Positions 7,949-16,216 of a DNA stretch of 64,000 nucleotides are shown here, in pieces (the first letter of the stretch is position 1; every line of letters starts with the position of its first letter). A model generated the notes under the pieces. That model was not told the DNA's origin and searched no databases. It was given only the letters and a program-made list of their open reading frames with translations. The DNA comes from Streptomyces sp. B1I3 (GTDB lineage: Bacteria > Actinomycetota > Actinomycetes > Streptomycetales > Streptomycetaceae), in contig NZ_JAUSYD010000001.1 in assembly GCF_030816615.1 (NCBI RefSeq), positions 5,106,501-5,170,500 on the forward strand. The letters are read 5' to 3'. The position numbers and the translations under genes are program-made.

Positions 7949-9289
7949 TCAGTTGTAGCCGAAACCGCGCGGGAGCGGCGCCTGGCGGAACAGCCGGGCC
8001 GGTACCGCGTCGGCCAGTGCCCGGTAGCCGGACGGGTTCAGGTGGAGGTGGTCCCCGGTGTCCATCGAGGGACGGAGGGTACGGGGTGCGAGCGGGTCGC
8101 GGGCGGTCCTGTCGAAGTCGAGCACGCTGTCGAAGCGGCCGCTCGTGCGGATCCAGGAGTTGACCGTCTGCCGGGCCTCCTCGCGGTGGCCGTCCGGATC
8201 GTCGTAACCGGTGTTGCCGCCGAACGGGGTGAGCGTCGCCCCGTACACGCGGATGCCCTGGGTGTGGGCCCGGGTGATGATCTGTTCGTACGCCGCGATG
8301 ACGTCGGCCGCGACCTGCTTCTGGGCGGCGGGGGAGGCTTCGGCCGTGCCGATGTCGTTGATGCCCTCGAAGACGAGCAGCCGGTCCACCCCGCTCTGTG
8401 CCAGGACGTCACGGTCCAGGCGTGCCAGGCCGTTGGGGCCCAGGCCGTCGTTGAGCAGGCGGTTGCCGCCTGCCGCCTGGTTGACCAACGCGGTGCCCGC
8501 GGTGGCGGGTTCGTCCTTCAGGCGCTGGAGCAACAGGTCGGGCCAGCGGTCGTTCATGTTCGTGGTGGAGCCCCGGCCGTCGGTCAGCGAGTCACCCAGG
8601 ACGACCGCCGCCGAGGTCGTGCTCCTGGACCAGACCTCGACGCCGCTGAGGAAGTACCAGTGGTCGGTGGGGGTCGCCCCGGGCAGGTCCGCGTCACCGA
8701 CGTGGTCACCGGCCCGCAGGTAGGAGGTCGTACGGGAGCCGGGGTGCGAGGTGATGGCGGTGGATGCCTGGCCCGCGGCCAGATAGACCGTGGCGGTGAG
8801 GTTGGAGCCCGGTGCGAGGCGGAAGTCCAGGGGGTCGGAGACCGCCTGCGCACCGGCCGGTACCGACACCGACGGCCGGCCCTGGAACGTCACCCGGTGC
8901 GTCGTGCCCGCCCTGATCGCGCCGGTACCCGCCTTGCCGTCCTGCGGCAGGGCGACGGAGACCTTCGTGATCGGCAGTACCGCGCCGCCGAACGCGTTGG
9001 AGAAGCGCAGCCGGATGTGCTCGCCACCGGCCGACACGTGCACCGTCTGCCGCAGTGTGGCGTCCGTCATCACCGAGTCGGCCCGCGTGAAGGGCGCCGG
9101 GGGCATGTTCCCCGGTTCCGTCAGCTGTGGCATGGACGTCCAGGTGCTCACCCAGTGGGCGTTCCGTTCCGTCGGGGAGACCGAACCGCCCGGGCCGTGG
9201 CCGTCACCGGCTCCCAGTGCGGGGGTGACGACGGCCGCGGTGAGCGCACCCGCGACGAGCAGGCTGAATATCGATGTTCTTCGGTTCAC
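7949..9289 (-). CDS. Secreted SGNH/GDSL-family esterase
   Basis: A 446-aa exported hydrolase. GTG 9289 (GAGGGAG upstream) gives a short basic N-terminus and a signal peptide (SIFSLLVAGALTAAVVTPALGA). After an N-terminal jelly-roll-like region comes the SGNH domain: block I GDSLTDG (nucleophile Ser234), block II GGNR, block III GIND, and block V DHLHLN with Asp and His. Length and layout match large actinobacterial GDSL lipases/esterases often involved in xylan or ester deacylation. The promoter region carries a 22-bp element also found upstream of the GH11 xylanase, suggesting shared control. Specificity is inferred only. Confidence 0.92.
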   Translation of the reverse strand: MNRRTSIFSLLVAGALTAAVVTPALGAGDGHGPGGSVSPTERNAHWVSTWTSMPQLTEPGNMPPAPFTRADSVMTDATLRQTVHVSAGGEHIRLRFSNAFGGAVLPITKVSVALPQDGKAGTGAIRAGTTHRVTFQGRPSVSVPAGAQAVSDPLDFRLAPGSNLTATVYLAAGQASTAITSHPGSRTTSYLRAGDHVGDADLPGATPTDHWYFLSGVEVWSRSTTSAAVVLGDSLTDGRGSTTNMNDRWPDLLLQRLKDEPATAGTALVNQAAGGNRLLNDGLGPNGLARLDRDVLAQSGVDRLLVFEGINDIGTAEASPAAQKQVAADVIAAYEQIITRAHTQGIRVYGATLTPFGGNTGYDDPDGHREEARQTVNSWIRTSGRFDSVLDFDRTARDPLAPRTLRPSMDTGDHLHLNPSGYRALADAVPARLFRQAPLPRGFGYN

Positions 9290-9398
9290 GGTGGTGCTCC
9301 CTCTGCGTGGGTGGGGGAAGCAGGATCGATCCACGTATGTGGACGGCGTCCTCGCCTGCGGACGGCGACGCAGGCGGCAGGCTAGTCCCTCCGACAAA

Positions 9399-9420
9399 TT
9401 TCGGTCAACGCTTCGAAAGT
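9399..9420. promoter_or_regulatory. Putative operator TTTCGGTC-N6-TCGAAAGT
   Basis: This 22-bp element contains the inverted repeat TTTCG-N10-CGAAA and sits about 110 bp upstream of the SGNH esterase start. The same outer octamers with the same 6-bp gap occur at 17993-18014 upstream of the xylanase. CGAAA/TTTCG inverted repeats are known from streptomycete xylanase promoters. Confidence 0.6.
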
Positions 9421-9469
9421 TTTCGTTCCCACGGTGCGCCGGCGGGATGCCCGGAGGGGTGTCACCGCG

Positions 9470-10045
9470 TCAGGCGGGCGGTGCCGTGAAGGAGACGTCG
9501 GCCGCCTCCGTGGTGACGTCCGCGTCCCTGCTCAGAGGCCATGCGGCAACGCGCGAGACGGTGGCGGCGGGGACGGCCTCACTGATGCCGGGCTCCGCCG
9601 GGATGTCGTGGGTCGCGTGGCCGTCGTGGGGCAGGACGACCCGGTATCCGAGCGCCAGGGCCGTACGCGCCGTCGCCTGGACGCACATCTCCGACATCAG
9701 GCCGCAGACGGCGATCGACCGCACGCCCGCGGCGGTCAACAGGCCGCCCAGCGCCGTCCCTTCGAAGCTGTCGTCGTGTGTCTTGCGGATCACCGTCTCC
9801 AGCGGGCCGTCCTGGACGGCGTGGTGGAGTTCCCAGCCGGGGGTGTGGGGCTCGTCGTCCGACCCGGCCGGGCCGTCGTTCTGGACGTGGACGACGAGGG
9901 CCCCGCCCTGCCGGGCCCGCGCGATCAGGTCCGTCGTCCGGTCCAGGAGCCGGGCGGCTGCGGGCAGGGCCCCGTCGCCGGTGACGAAGGCGGACTGGAC
10001 GTCGACAACGACGAGGGCTTCGACGGGAGTCGGGTGTGTGCTCAT
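9470..10045 (-). CDS. Isochorismatase-family cysteine hydrolase
   Basis: A 191-aa alpha/beta hydrolase of the nicotinamidase/isochorismatase superfamily. The catalytic triad is visible: Asp15 in LVVVDVQ, Lys88 in VIRKTHDDSF, and Cys121 in GLMSEMCVQATARTAL, preceded by the usual cis-peptide region. Full length for the family. These enzymes hydrolyse amides or enol ethers; the actual substrate cannot be read from sequence. A 195-bp repeat-containing gap separates it from the lipoprotein gene transcribed in the same direction. Confidence 0.9.
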   Translation of the reverse strand: MSTHPTPVEALVVVDVQSAFVTGDGALPAAARLLDRTTDLIARARQGGALVVHVQNDGPAGSDDEPHTPGWELHHAVQDGPLETVIRKTHDDSFEGTALGGLLTAAGVRSIAVCGLMSEMCVQATARTALALGYRVVLPHDGHATHDIPAEPGISEAVPAATVSRVAAWPLSRDADVTTEAADVSFTAPPA

Positions 10046-10162
10046 GCCGCCATCATGCCGAGGGTCACCGGCCCGGGACTCCTCGGCCGGTGGGCCCTCC
10101 GCGTGATGGCCCTTCGCCGATCCCCCCGCGCTCGGGGTGCGGGCGGGTGTGTCCCACGGGGT

Positions 10163-10203
10163 GGGCGGACCGTCCGGCCGCAGGGGCGGACCGTCCGGCC
10201 GCA
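10163..10203. repeat. Two 20-bp direct repeats with a near-palindromic core
   Basis: GGGCGGACCGTCCGGCCGCA occurs at 10163-10182 and 10184-10203, and a degenerate third copy (AGGACCGTCCGGCCG) follows at about 10211-10225. Each carries the near-palindrome GGACCGTCC. The array lies between the stop of the lipoprotein gene and the start of the isochorismatase gene, both on the minus strand. Confidence 0.75.
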
Positions 10204-10240
10204 GGGTGGGAGGACCGTCCGGCCGGGCCGTGAAGGGTCG

Positions 10241-10876
10241 TCAGGCCTTGGCGGTACAGATCGCGTCGTACGGCCGGCCCGGGCTCGGGAACAGCTCGAT
10301 GGGGTTGTCGGCCTCCGCCGGGCACTCCTCGACCTTCTCGGCCAGGGCCAGCACCTTGCTCCCGCCGCTCGCGCAGGCCACTTCCTTCGCCTGGTCGTCG
10401 ACGCAGTCGCCCACCACGAGCTGGCCGCCGCCCATGCCCGCGTCGCCCGGGTGGTCACCCGACAGGTTCCGGCCGCAGATCGTCTTGCTGGGGAGCCCGG
10501 CACCGGCGTCGCCGCCGTAGGAGACCTTCACCGAGATGATCTCGTCCGTACCGGCGGGGCACTCGACGGCCCCGGCGAAGATCTCGCCGTCCTTGACCTG
10601 GAGGGCCTTGATCGTCGCCTCGGGATCGTCGCAGTCGAGGGCCTGGTAGCCGTCCTTCGACTTGCTCGTGTCCGGCCCGGCGCAGTCGCCGGTCTTCCAC
10701 TCCTTGGCCTTCTGGTCGCCGCCGGCCGGCGAGGAGGAGTCGTTGCACGCGGTGCCGGCTCCCAGGACGAGCGCGAGCAGCAGCCCGGCCTTCGCACAGT
10801 CCAGGAGGACCGTACGCGTGCTGCGGGAGCCCCCCGCGCCGCGGTTCCGGGCGCGCGTGCTGCCGTGGACGCTCAT
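10241..10876 (-). CDS. Putative lipoprotein with paired cysteines
   Basis: A 211-aa exported protein. A basic N-terminus (RARNRGAGGSRSTR) precedes a hydrophobic stretch LLLALVLGAGTAC that is a credible lipobox, so the mature form would be membrane-anchored through that cysteine. The mature part holds six further cysteines in a regular layout (GDC, LDC, VEC, TIC, GDC, VAC...) like the septum-formation/DUF4333-type small secreted proteins of actinomycetes. Function unknown. ATG 10876 was chosen for its GAGGAG ribosome site; the longer open frame upstream is non-coding. Confidence 0.75.
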   Translation of the reverse strand: MSVHGSTRARNRGAGGSRSTRTVLLDCAKAGLLLALVLGAGTACNDSSSPAGGDQKAKEWKTGDCAGPDTSKSKDGYQALDCDDPEATIKALQVKDGEIFAGAVECPAGTDEIISVKVSYGGDAGAGLPSKTICGRNLSGDHPGDAGMGGGQLVVGDCVDDQAKEVACASGGSKVLALAEKVEECPAEADNPIELFPSPGRPYDAICTAKA

Positions 10877-11107
10877 GCTGCTCCTCGAATGCGTGACGTG
10901 GCCCCGCACGGCACCTCGCGTGGTGCGTACGGCCGTTCGCGCGTAAGGACGGCATAAGTATGCGGAGCGGTTCCCGGCAGCCATCGGGAAGTGGTGCGCG
11001 GTGACGCGGTGGCGGAGCCTTGGCCGGGCTATCTCGGATAGAAAACATCCGGGATTCCGGGTACGGTGAGGAAAGGGTGCAAACCCACTCTTCGACGGAG
11101 GTACGAC

Positions 11108-11842
11108 ATGAAGATCGCAGTGATCGGTGGAACGGGGCTGATCGGCTCGCAGGTCGTCGACATCCTGCACGCGGCGGGGCACGAGGCGGTGCCGCACTCC
11201 CTGTCCACGGGCGTCGACCTCCTCACCGGGGAGGGGCTCGCACCGGCGCTCGAAGGGGTGGACACGGTCGTCAACCTGACGAACTCGCCCACGTTCGACG
11301 ACGCCTCGCCCGCCTTCTTCTGGACGACGATGGACAACCTCCTGGCGGCCGCCGCAGAGGCGGGCGTCGGCCATGCGGTGATCCTCTCCATCGTCGGCGC
11401 GGAGCGGGTGCCCGCACTCGACTACTACCGGGCGAAGGTGCTGCAGGAGGACATCCTCAAGGCCGGCCCCGTGCCGTACTCCATCGTCCGCGCCACCCAG
11501 TTCTTCGAGTTCATGGACGCGGTCCTGTCCTGGACGGCCGACGAGCACACGGTCCGGCTGCCTTCCACACCGCTGCAGCCCATGGCGTCGGCCGACGTCG
11601 CCATGGCCGTCGTGGACGTGGCCGTCGGCAAGCCCCTCCGCGGCACGCGCGACGTCGCGGGCGCCGACGTCTTCCGCCTGGACGAGCTGGGCCGTATGAC
11701 ACTGAAGGCCCGGGGCGACGAGCGCACCGTCATCACGGACGAGGAGGCCGGCATGTTCGCGGCCGTGGAGGGCGACGCGATCATCGCCGGTGACGACGCC
11801 GTCATCGCCCCCACCCGTTACCAGGACTGGCTCGTGTCCTGA
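11108..11842 (+). CDS. NAD(P)-binding SDR-family (atypical) oxidoreductase
   Basis: A 244-aa Rossmann protein. The N-terminus has the dinucleotide-binding GGTGLIGSQVVDIL, then VDTVVNLTNSP, and DYYRAKVLQEDILKAGPVPYSIVRATQFFEF, typical of the NmrA/YwnB-like atypical SDR group that often acts on quinones or senses redox state. ATG 11108 follows GGAGG closely. Monocistronic, and separated from the convergent mannanase by a strong hairpin. Substrate unknown. Confidence 0.87.
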   Translation: MKIAVIGGTGLIGSQVVDILHAAGHEAVPHSLSTGVDLLTGEGLAPALEGVDTVVNLTNSPTFDDASPAFFWTTMDNLLAAAAEAGVGHAVILSIVGAERVPALDYYRAKVLQEDILKAGPVPYSIVRATQFFEFMDAVLSWTADEHTVRLPSTPLQPMASADVAMAVVDVAVGKPLRGTRDVAGADVFRLDELGRMTLKARGDERTVITDEEAGMFAAVEGDAIIAGDDAVIAPTRYQDWLVS

Positions 11843-11984
11843 CGGCCGCCCATGAGGCCCACCGGCCGCGTGACCGTGGCGTGCGGAACCGTTCTTTCTC
11901 CCCCGGACGACGCACCGGCGTGCCCGGACGGCCACCGCCCGGGCACGCGCTGACAGGCCGCCCGTCCGGGTGGCCGTCGTCCGG

Positions 11985-12025
11985 CCGTGCGGCGGGGGGC
12001 GGTCGCCCGCGCCCCCGCCGCACGG
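11985..12025. terminator. 14-bp GC hairpin between convergent genes
   Basis: A perfect stem (11985-11998 with 12012-12025, 13-nt loop) lies immediately past the mannanase stop and about 140 bp past the SDR stop. It probably terminates both. Confidence 0.75.
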
Positions 12026-12031
12026 TGCGGA

Positions 12032-13708
12032 TCAGGCGGTCGCGCAGGCGGCTCCGCCGAGCGTGAAGGCGGTCGGGGCCGTGTTGGCGGCTCCCTTGGC
12101 GGCGGTGAAGCCGACGGTCACCGTGCCGCCGGCCGGGATCGTGGACGTGTACGAGGCCGGGGCGACGCTCACCGTGGCGCCGTTCTGGGTGGCGACCCCG
12201 CCCCACATGTTGCTGATCGTCTGACCGTCGGCGAAGGCGAAGCCGAGCTTCCAGCCGCTGACGGCGGTCGTGCCGGTGTTGCGGAGGGTGATCTCGCCCT
12301 GGAAGCCGCCCGGCCACTGGCCGACGACGCGGTATCCGACGGAGCAGGCCCCGCCGGGCGTGCTGCCGCCCTTGGCGGTGGTGACGTTCACCGGAGCCGA
12401 GCGGGCCGAGCGGTTGCCGGCCGCGTCCCGCGCGTAGACGGCGAAGGTGTACGCCGTGTCGGCGGTGAGGCCCTTCACGGTGGCGGATGTGGTGGTGGAC
12501 GCGGCGACCGTGGTCTCGGTGCCGCCCACGCGGACGACGTCGTAGCCGGTGACGCCGACGTTGTCGGTGGCGGCCGCCCAGGAGAGGGTGGCCGACGAGG
12601 CCGTCACGGTGGTGACGGACGGGGTACCGGGGGCGGTCGGGGCCGCGGTGTCGCCCGTTGCGCCTCCGTAGACGGTCGCCTCCTCGGAGGTCTGGGCGAT
12701 GCCGTTGACGCCGTGGAAGATCCGCTCACCCCAGGAGCTGAGCCGGCCGGGGTCGAAATCGATGACCAGGTCGAGGATCGGGTCGGTGTTGCCGCTCCAG
12801 GACCAGGCCAGGTAGCCGAGCCGGAGTCGCTCGGCGGTGGCCATCATCGTGTCCTCGTCCGGGTCGCCGTACTGATCGGCCGGGCCGCCGAACTCGCCGA
12901 TCAGCAAGGGAAGTCCGGCGTCGACGAAGGCGTTGAGGTAGTCGGTGACCTTCTCCGCGGTGTTGTAGACGCTGTACATGTGGATCGAGAAGATGAGGTT
13001 GCCGGTGGGGTCGGCGTCGTACACGGACCGGGCGTTGGCCCGCATGACGCCCTGCCAGTCCTGGCCCCAGTTGGGCGCGTCCACCATGATCGTGTGCTGG
13101 AAGCCGGCGTTGCGCAGCTTCTTGATCGCGGCGGTCGTCGGGGCGGTCCAGCCGGCGGGGTCGGTGTTGCCCCAGGGCTCGTTGCCGATGTTGATGACGA
13201 CGTAGTCCTCCTCGCCGGCGAGGACGTCCTTCAGGCCGATCCAGTAGTCGGCGGCGTGGTCGAGCGTGCCGGCCGCGGCGTCCTCGCCGTAGCCGGTGGT
13301 GTCGTGCACCTCAAGGACGCAGATGAGCCGGTTGGCCTTGCACTGGGCGATGACGGCGGCGACGTCGGCCGGGCTGTTCTTGCTCCAGCGGTAGCCGTCG
13401 GACAGCACGACGCGGACGGTGTTGGCGCCCGTCGCCTTGATGTCGGCGAGCGACTGGGTCTCGCCCGGGTACCAGGCGTGCGCGTGGTTGACGCCGCGCA
13501 TGACGAAGTCGTTGCCGTTGGCCTCGACCAGGCGGCCGTCGCTGATGTGGAGGCCTGCCGCAAGGGTGCCCGCCCTCTCGGCCCGGTCCGCGGCCTGCGC
13601 GGTGGCCGGGCCGAGTGCACCGACGACCACGAGCCCGAGGAGGGCGGCCAGCCCTCTCAGCAGGAGGGTGACGGGGCTTGGTCGTACCGTACTTCTTGCT
13701 GTTCTCAC
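12032..13708 (-). CDS. Secreted GH5 beta-mannanase with FN3 and CBM2 domains
   Basis: A 558-aa modular enzyme. A Sec signal (LLLRGLAALLGLVVVGALGPATAQA) precedes a GH5 catalytic domain of about 300 residues starting GLHISDGRLVEANGNDFVMRGVNHAH, as in Streptomyces ManA. The acid/base Glu177 is in INIGNEPWG and the nucleophile Glu272 in LLIGEFGG. An FN3 domain (about 356-444) and a C-terminal CBM2 (about 454-558; WKLGFAFADGQTISNMWGG) follow. It should hydrolyse beta-1,4-mannan in plant cell walls. I chose GTG 13708 (GGAG 5 bp upstream) because the longer frame would place the CebR operator inside the coding region. Confidence 0.93.
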   Translation of the reverse strand: MRTARSTVRPSPVTLLLRGLAALLGLVVVGALGPATAQAADRAERAGTLAAGLHISDGRLVEANGNDFVMRGVNHAHAWYPGETQSLADIKATGANTVRVVLSDGYRWSKNSPADVAAVIAQCKANRLICVLEVHDTTGYGEDAAAGTLDHAADYWIGLKDVLAGEEDYVVINIGNEPWGNTDPAGWTAPTTAAIKKLRNAGFQHTIMVDAPNWGQDWQGVMRANARSVYDADPTGNLIFSIHMYSVYNTAEKVTDYLNAFVDAGLPLLIGEFGGPADQYGDPDEDTMMATAERLRLGYLAWSWSGNTDPILDLVIDFDPGRLSSWGERIFHGVNGIAQTSEEATVYGGATGDTAAPTAPGTPSVTTVTASSATLSWAAATDNVGVTGYDVVRVGGTETTVAASTTTSATVKGLTADTAYTFAVYARDAAGNRSARSAPVNVTTAKGGSTPGGACSVGYRVVGQWPGGFQGEITLRNTGTTAVSGWKLGFAFADGQTISNMWGGVATQNGATVSVAPASYTSTIPAGGTVTVGFTAAKGAANTAPTAFTLGGAACATA

Positions 13709-13756
13709 TGCGACTCCAGAGGGTGGACGCGAGGAAACTCGAGCATCAGCAGAGAC

Positions 13757-13772
13757 ATGGGAGCGCTCCCAT
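13757..13772. promoter_or_regulatory. CebR-type operator (TGGGAGCGCTCCCA)
   Basis: A perfect 16-bp palindrome ATGGGAGCGCTCCCAT ends about 50 bp before the mannanase start. TGGGAGCGCTCCCA is the known binding sequence of the LacI-family repressor CebR, released by cello-oligosaccharides in Streptomyces. It implies cellobiose-responsive control of the mannanase. Confidence 0.9.
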
Positions 13773-13936
13773 GAAGCCATCTAGGCAGGGGCACGTCAAG
13801 ATGTCGGGCGGATTCCGTCTGCCGCCGGGCGGTGCCGCCCTTTCACGTGCCGACCCGGCAAAGCCGGGCACGGGATGTCGGGTCCGGCAGGGCGGGGCCT
13901 TCCTAATGTGGTGGGCGAAAAGGGAAGGGGACCGGG

Positions 13937-14803
13937 GTGCTGGAGCGGCTCAACCAGGCCATGGAGCACATCGAGGCGCGTCTGGACGAGCCGATCGATG
14001 CCGCGGACCTGGCGCGCATCGCCATGACGTCGGAATACCACCTGCGCCGGCTGTTCTCGGCGCTGGCAGGCATCCCGCTGTCGGAGTACATCCGCCGCAG
14101 GCGGCTGACCGTGGCGGGCGCCGAGGTGCTCGCCGGTGAGCGGACCCTGCTGGACGTCGCCGTGCGCTACGGCTACGGCTCCGGCGAGGCGTTCGCCCGG
14201 GCGTTCCGCGCCATGCACGGCGTGGGTCCGGGTGAGGCCCGGCGGACGGGTGCGGCGCTGCACTCGCAGCCCCGGATGTCCTTCCGTCTCGTCGTCGAAG
14301 GGAACAGCAGCATGCGATACAGGATCGTCGCCAAGGAGGAGTTCCGCGTGGTCGGCAGGAAGGCCCGCGTGCCCCTCGTCCACGAGGGTGCCAACCCGGC
14401 GATCGGCGAGTTCATCCGTGGGATCGGCCGGGAGACGCTCGGGCGCATGGCGGCACTGTCCGACCAGGAGCCGGCGGGGGTCGTCGGGGTGAGCGACCAG
14501 CTCGACCCGAGCCGCGCGGAGGGAACGGAACTCGACTATTACCACGGGGTGGTGACGACCCGCGAGGCGCCCGACGACATGGAGGTACTCGTCGTCCCGG
14601 CGGGCACCTGGGCCGTCTTCGAGAACTCCGGCCCGTTTCCTCAGGCACTCCAGTACCTGTGGCGCGACGTGTACACGCAGTGGTTCCCGTCGAACCCGTA
14701 CAGGAGCAGGCCGGGGCCGGAGATCCTGAGCGTGAACCTGTCGGAGGACGGGACGCGGGCCGACGCGGATCTGTGGATTCCCGTGGAGGCCGACAGCGCT
14801 TGA
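13937..14803 (+). CDS. AraC-family regulator with GyrI-like effector domain
   Basis: A 288-aa two-domain regulator like Rob/MarA fusions. Residues 1-105 hold two AraC helix-turn-helix units (ARIAMTSEYHLRRLFSALAGIPLSEYIRRRRL; then DVAVRYGYGSGEAFARAFRAMHGVGP). Residues about 120-288 are a GyrI-like small-molecule-binding domain (YRIVAKEEFRVVGRKARV, PAGTWAVFENSGP, WFPSNPYRSRPGPEILS). Start GTG 13937 follows a purine-rich AGGGAAGGGG. This class usually senses multidrug or amphipathic ligands. The target gene is not evident. Confidence 0.93.
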   Translation: MLERLNQAMEHIEARLDEPIDAADLARIAMTSEYHLRRLFSALAGIPLSEYIRRRRLTVAGAEVLAGERTLLDVAVRYGYGSGEAFARAFRAMHGVGPGEARRTGAALHSQPRMSFRLVVEGNSSMRYRIVAKEEFRVVGRKARVPLVHEGANPAIGEFIRGIGRETLGRMAALSDQEPAGVVGVSDQLDPSRAEGTELDYYHGVVTTREAPDDMEVLVVPAGTWAVFENSGPFPQALQYLWRDVYTQWFPSNPYRSRPGPEILSVNLSEDGTRADADLWIPVEADSA

Positions 14804-14976
14804 CGGACGCCGCCAGGTGGCGCCGACTGCTTCCTCCGCACCTCTCGAAGAGGAGCTGAACGACGGGCCGGAGCTGTGCGCCCACGGGGGAACTGAACAC
14901 TCCCCAGGAGGGTCTACGTAAGCCGGGGGCCGTCGCGAAGGCGCGCAAGAGCGGTGACGAGTGTCGGGAGCTGGGG

Positions 14977-15132
14977 ATGCAGGAGGACAATTGGGCGATC
15001 GCCATCGGCGTCATGGTCGTCGTGGGAGCCGTGATCGCGGTCATCGGGGCGGCGGTCGTGGTCGCGCTGGTGGGGATCGTGTTCGGCGCCAGGGCCGTGT
15101 GGCGGCGGAGGTTCGGCGCGCCTCGTGCCTGA
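14977..15132 (+). CDS. Small single-span membrane protein (51 aa)
   Basis: A short gene with ATG 14977 preceded by GGGAG at good spacing. The product MQEDNWAIAIGVMVVVGAVI... has an acidic N-terminus, about 30 consecutive hydrophobic residues (one long or two short membrane segments) and a basic end AVWRRRFGAPRA, fitting the positive-inside rule. No family recognised. It follows the AraC regulator after 173 bp in the same direction. Confidence 0.6.
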   Translation: MQEDNWAIAIGVMVVVGAVIAVIGAAVVVALVGIVFGARAVWRRRFGAPRA

Positions 15133-15502
15133 CGTGACGGGTTCACCAGGACGCAGGCCGTCACCGAGCCCGTGCGACTGGACCTGGCCTCCGGCGGTGA
15201 CCGTCGGCGGCGGCGCCCGGCCGGGACGTGCCGGGCCCGGTCGGGTGGCTGCCTCGCAGGTCGGGGGTGGGCGCCGCATCGTCGGGGTGGGCGTGGAGGC
15301 AGCCTGCGTACGCGCCACCACCCGGTGGCGCGGTGTCCGGCCCCCGTGCCCGCTCCGAGGGCGTGGTCCGCGGCTGAGTACGGGGGCCCCGCACCACCGC
15401 CCGAGCTGAGTGCGCAGGCTCAGGCTCGGCACGAACTCCGGTCCGAGGATGGGGAATGCCCAGCCGCCGCACCGCCCCGTTCCGCCGAACCGCAGGAGCA
15501 CC
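15133..15502. other. 370-bp intergenic stretch, nothing recognised
   Basis: This stretch between the small membrane protein and the acyltransferase is very GC-rich. No frame shows a familiar protein, and I see no convincing promoter hexamers or long hairpins. Confidence 0.5.
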
Positions 15503-16162
15503 GTGCTCAGCCGTATAGCCGCCGCTGTCGTCCCGTCGCTCGGTCACCTCACGACATCCGCCGAACCGCCCGGCCTCCGGAGCCCCGGCATCCTGGTCGC
15601 CAACCACACCTCGCTCGCGGATCCCGGCATCGTGCTGGCCGCACTGCACCGGATGGGCGTCGAACCCGTCGTCCTCGCCACCGCCGGCCTGTGGCGCATC
15701 CCCCTTCTGAGGTATCTGCTGGACCGCGACGGCCACATCCCCGTGCACCGGCGCACGGCCCGGGCGGCCGACGCGCTGTACGGCGCCGCTGCGGCACTCG
15801 ACGCGGGCCGTCATGTGCTCATCTACGGCGAGGGGCGCATCCCGCAGCGCAGGGACGCCGCCGAGGCCGCACCCCTGGCGTTCCGCAGCGGACCCGCACG
15901 CCTCGCCGCGGTCTCCGGGGCCCCGGTGATCCCGGTCGGGCAGGCGGGAGCCCGCCGGGTCTCCTCCGGCAGCGGCGCCAAGCAGTTCGCAGGACTCCTC
16001 ACCGCACCCGCCCGCCGCCCCAGGCTGCACGTGCACGTCGGTGCTCCGGTCCGGCTGCCGCAGGAGGTCGCACCGGCGAGCGCGGCGGCTCATGAGGCCG
16101 TCACCGCCGCCTGGCGCATCGCGGCCCGGCACATCGGGGAGCCCGCGGCGTCGGCGGCGTGA
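15503..16162 (+). CDS. 1-acyl-sn-glycerol-3-phosphate acyltransferase (PlsC-like)
   Basis: A 219-aa membrane-associated acyltransferase. The catalytic HX4D motif is NHTSLADPG, followed by LLDRDGHIPVHRR (glycerolipid-binding block), YGEGRIPQ (EGxR-like motif III) and a VIPVGQAGARR block IV. It should transfer acyl groups from acyl-CoA or acyl-ACP to a lysophospholipid or similar acceptor. GTG 15503 has AGGAG 5 bp upstream, and the frame upstream lacks family similarity. Short for the family but complete in motifs. Confidence 0.88.
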   Translation: MLSRIAAAVVPSLGHLTTSAEPPGLRSPGILVANHTSLADPGIVLAALHRMGVEPVVLATAGLWRIPLLRYLLDRDGHIPVHRRTARAADALYGAAAALDAGRHVLIYGEGRIPQRRDAAEAAPLAFRSGPARLAAVSGAPVIPVGQAGARRVSSGSGAKQFAGLLTAPARRPRLHVHVGAPVRLPQEVAPASAAAHEAVTAAWRIAARHIGEPAASAA

Positions 16163-16216
16163 CCGTGGGGCGGCCTGCCTGCGGCGATCGAGGGCTGTGC
16201 CGCTGCCGATCCGGGG

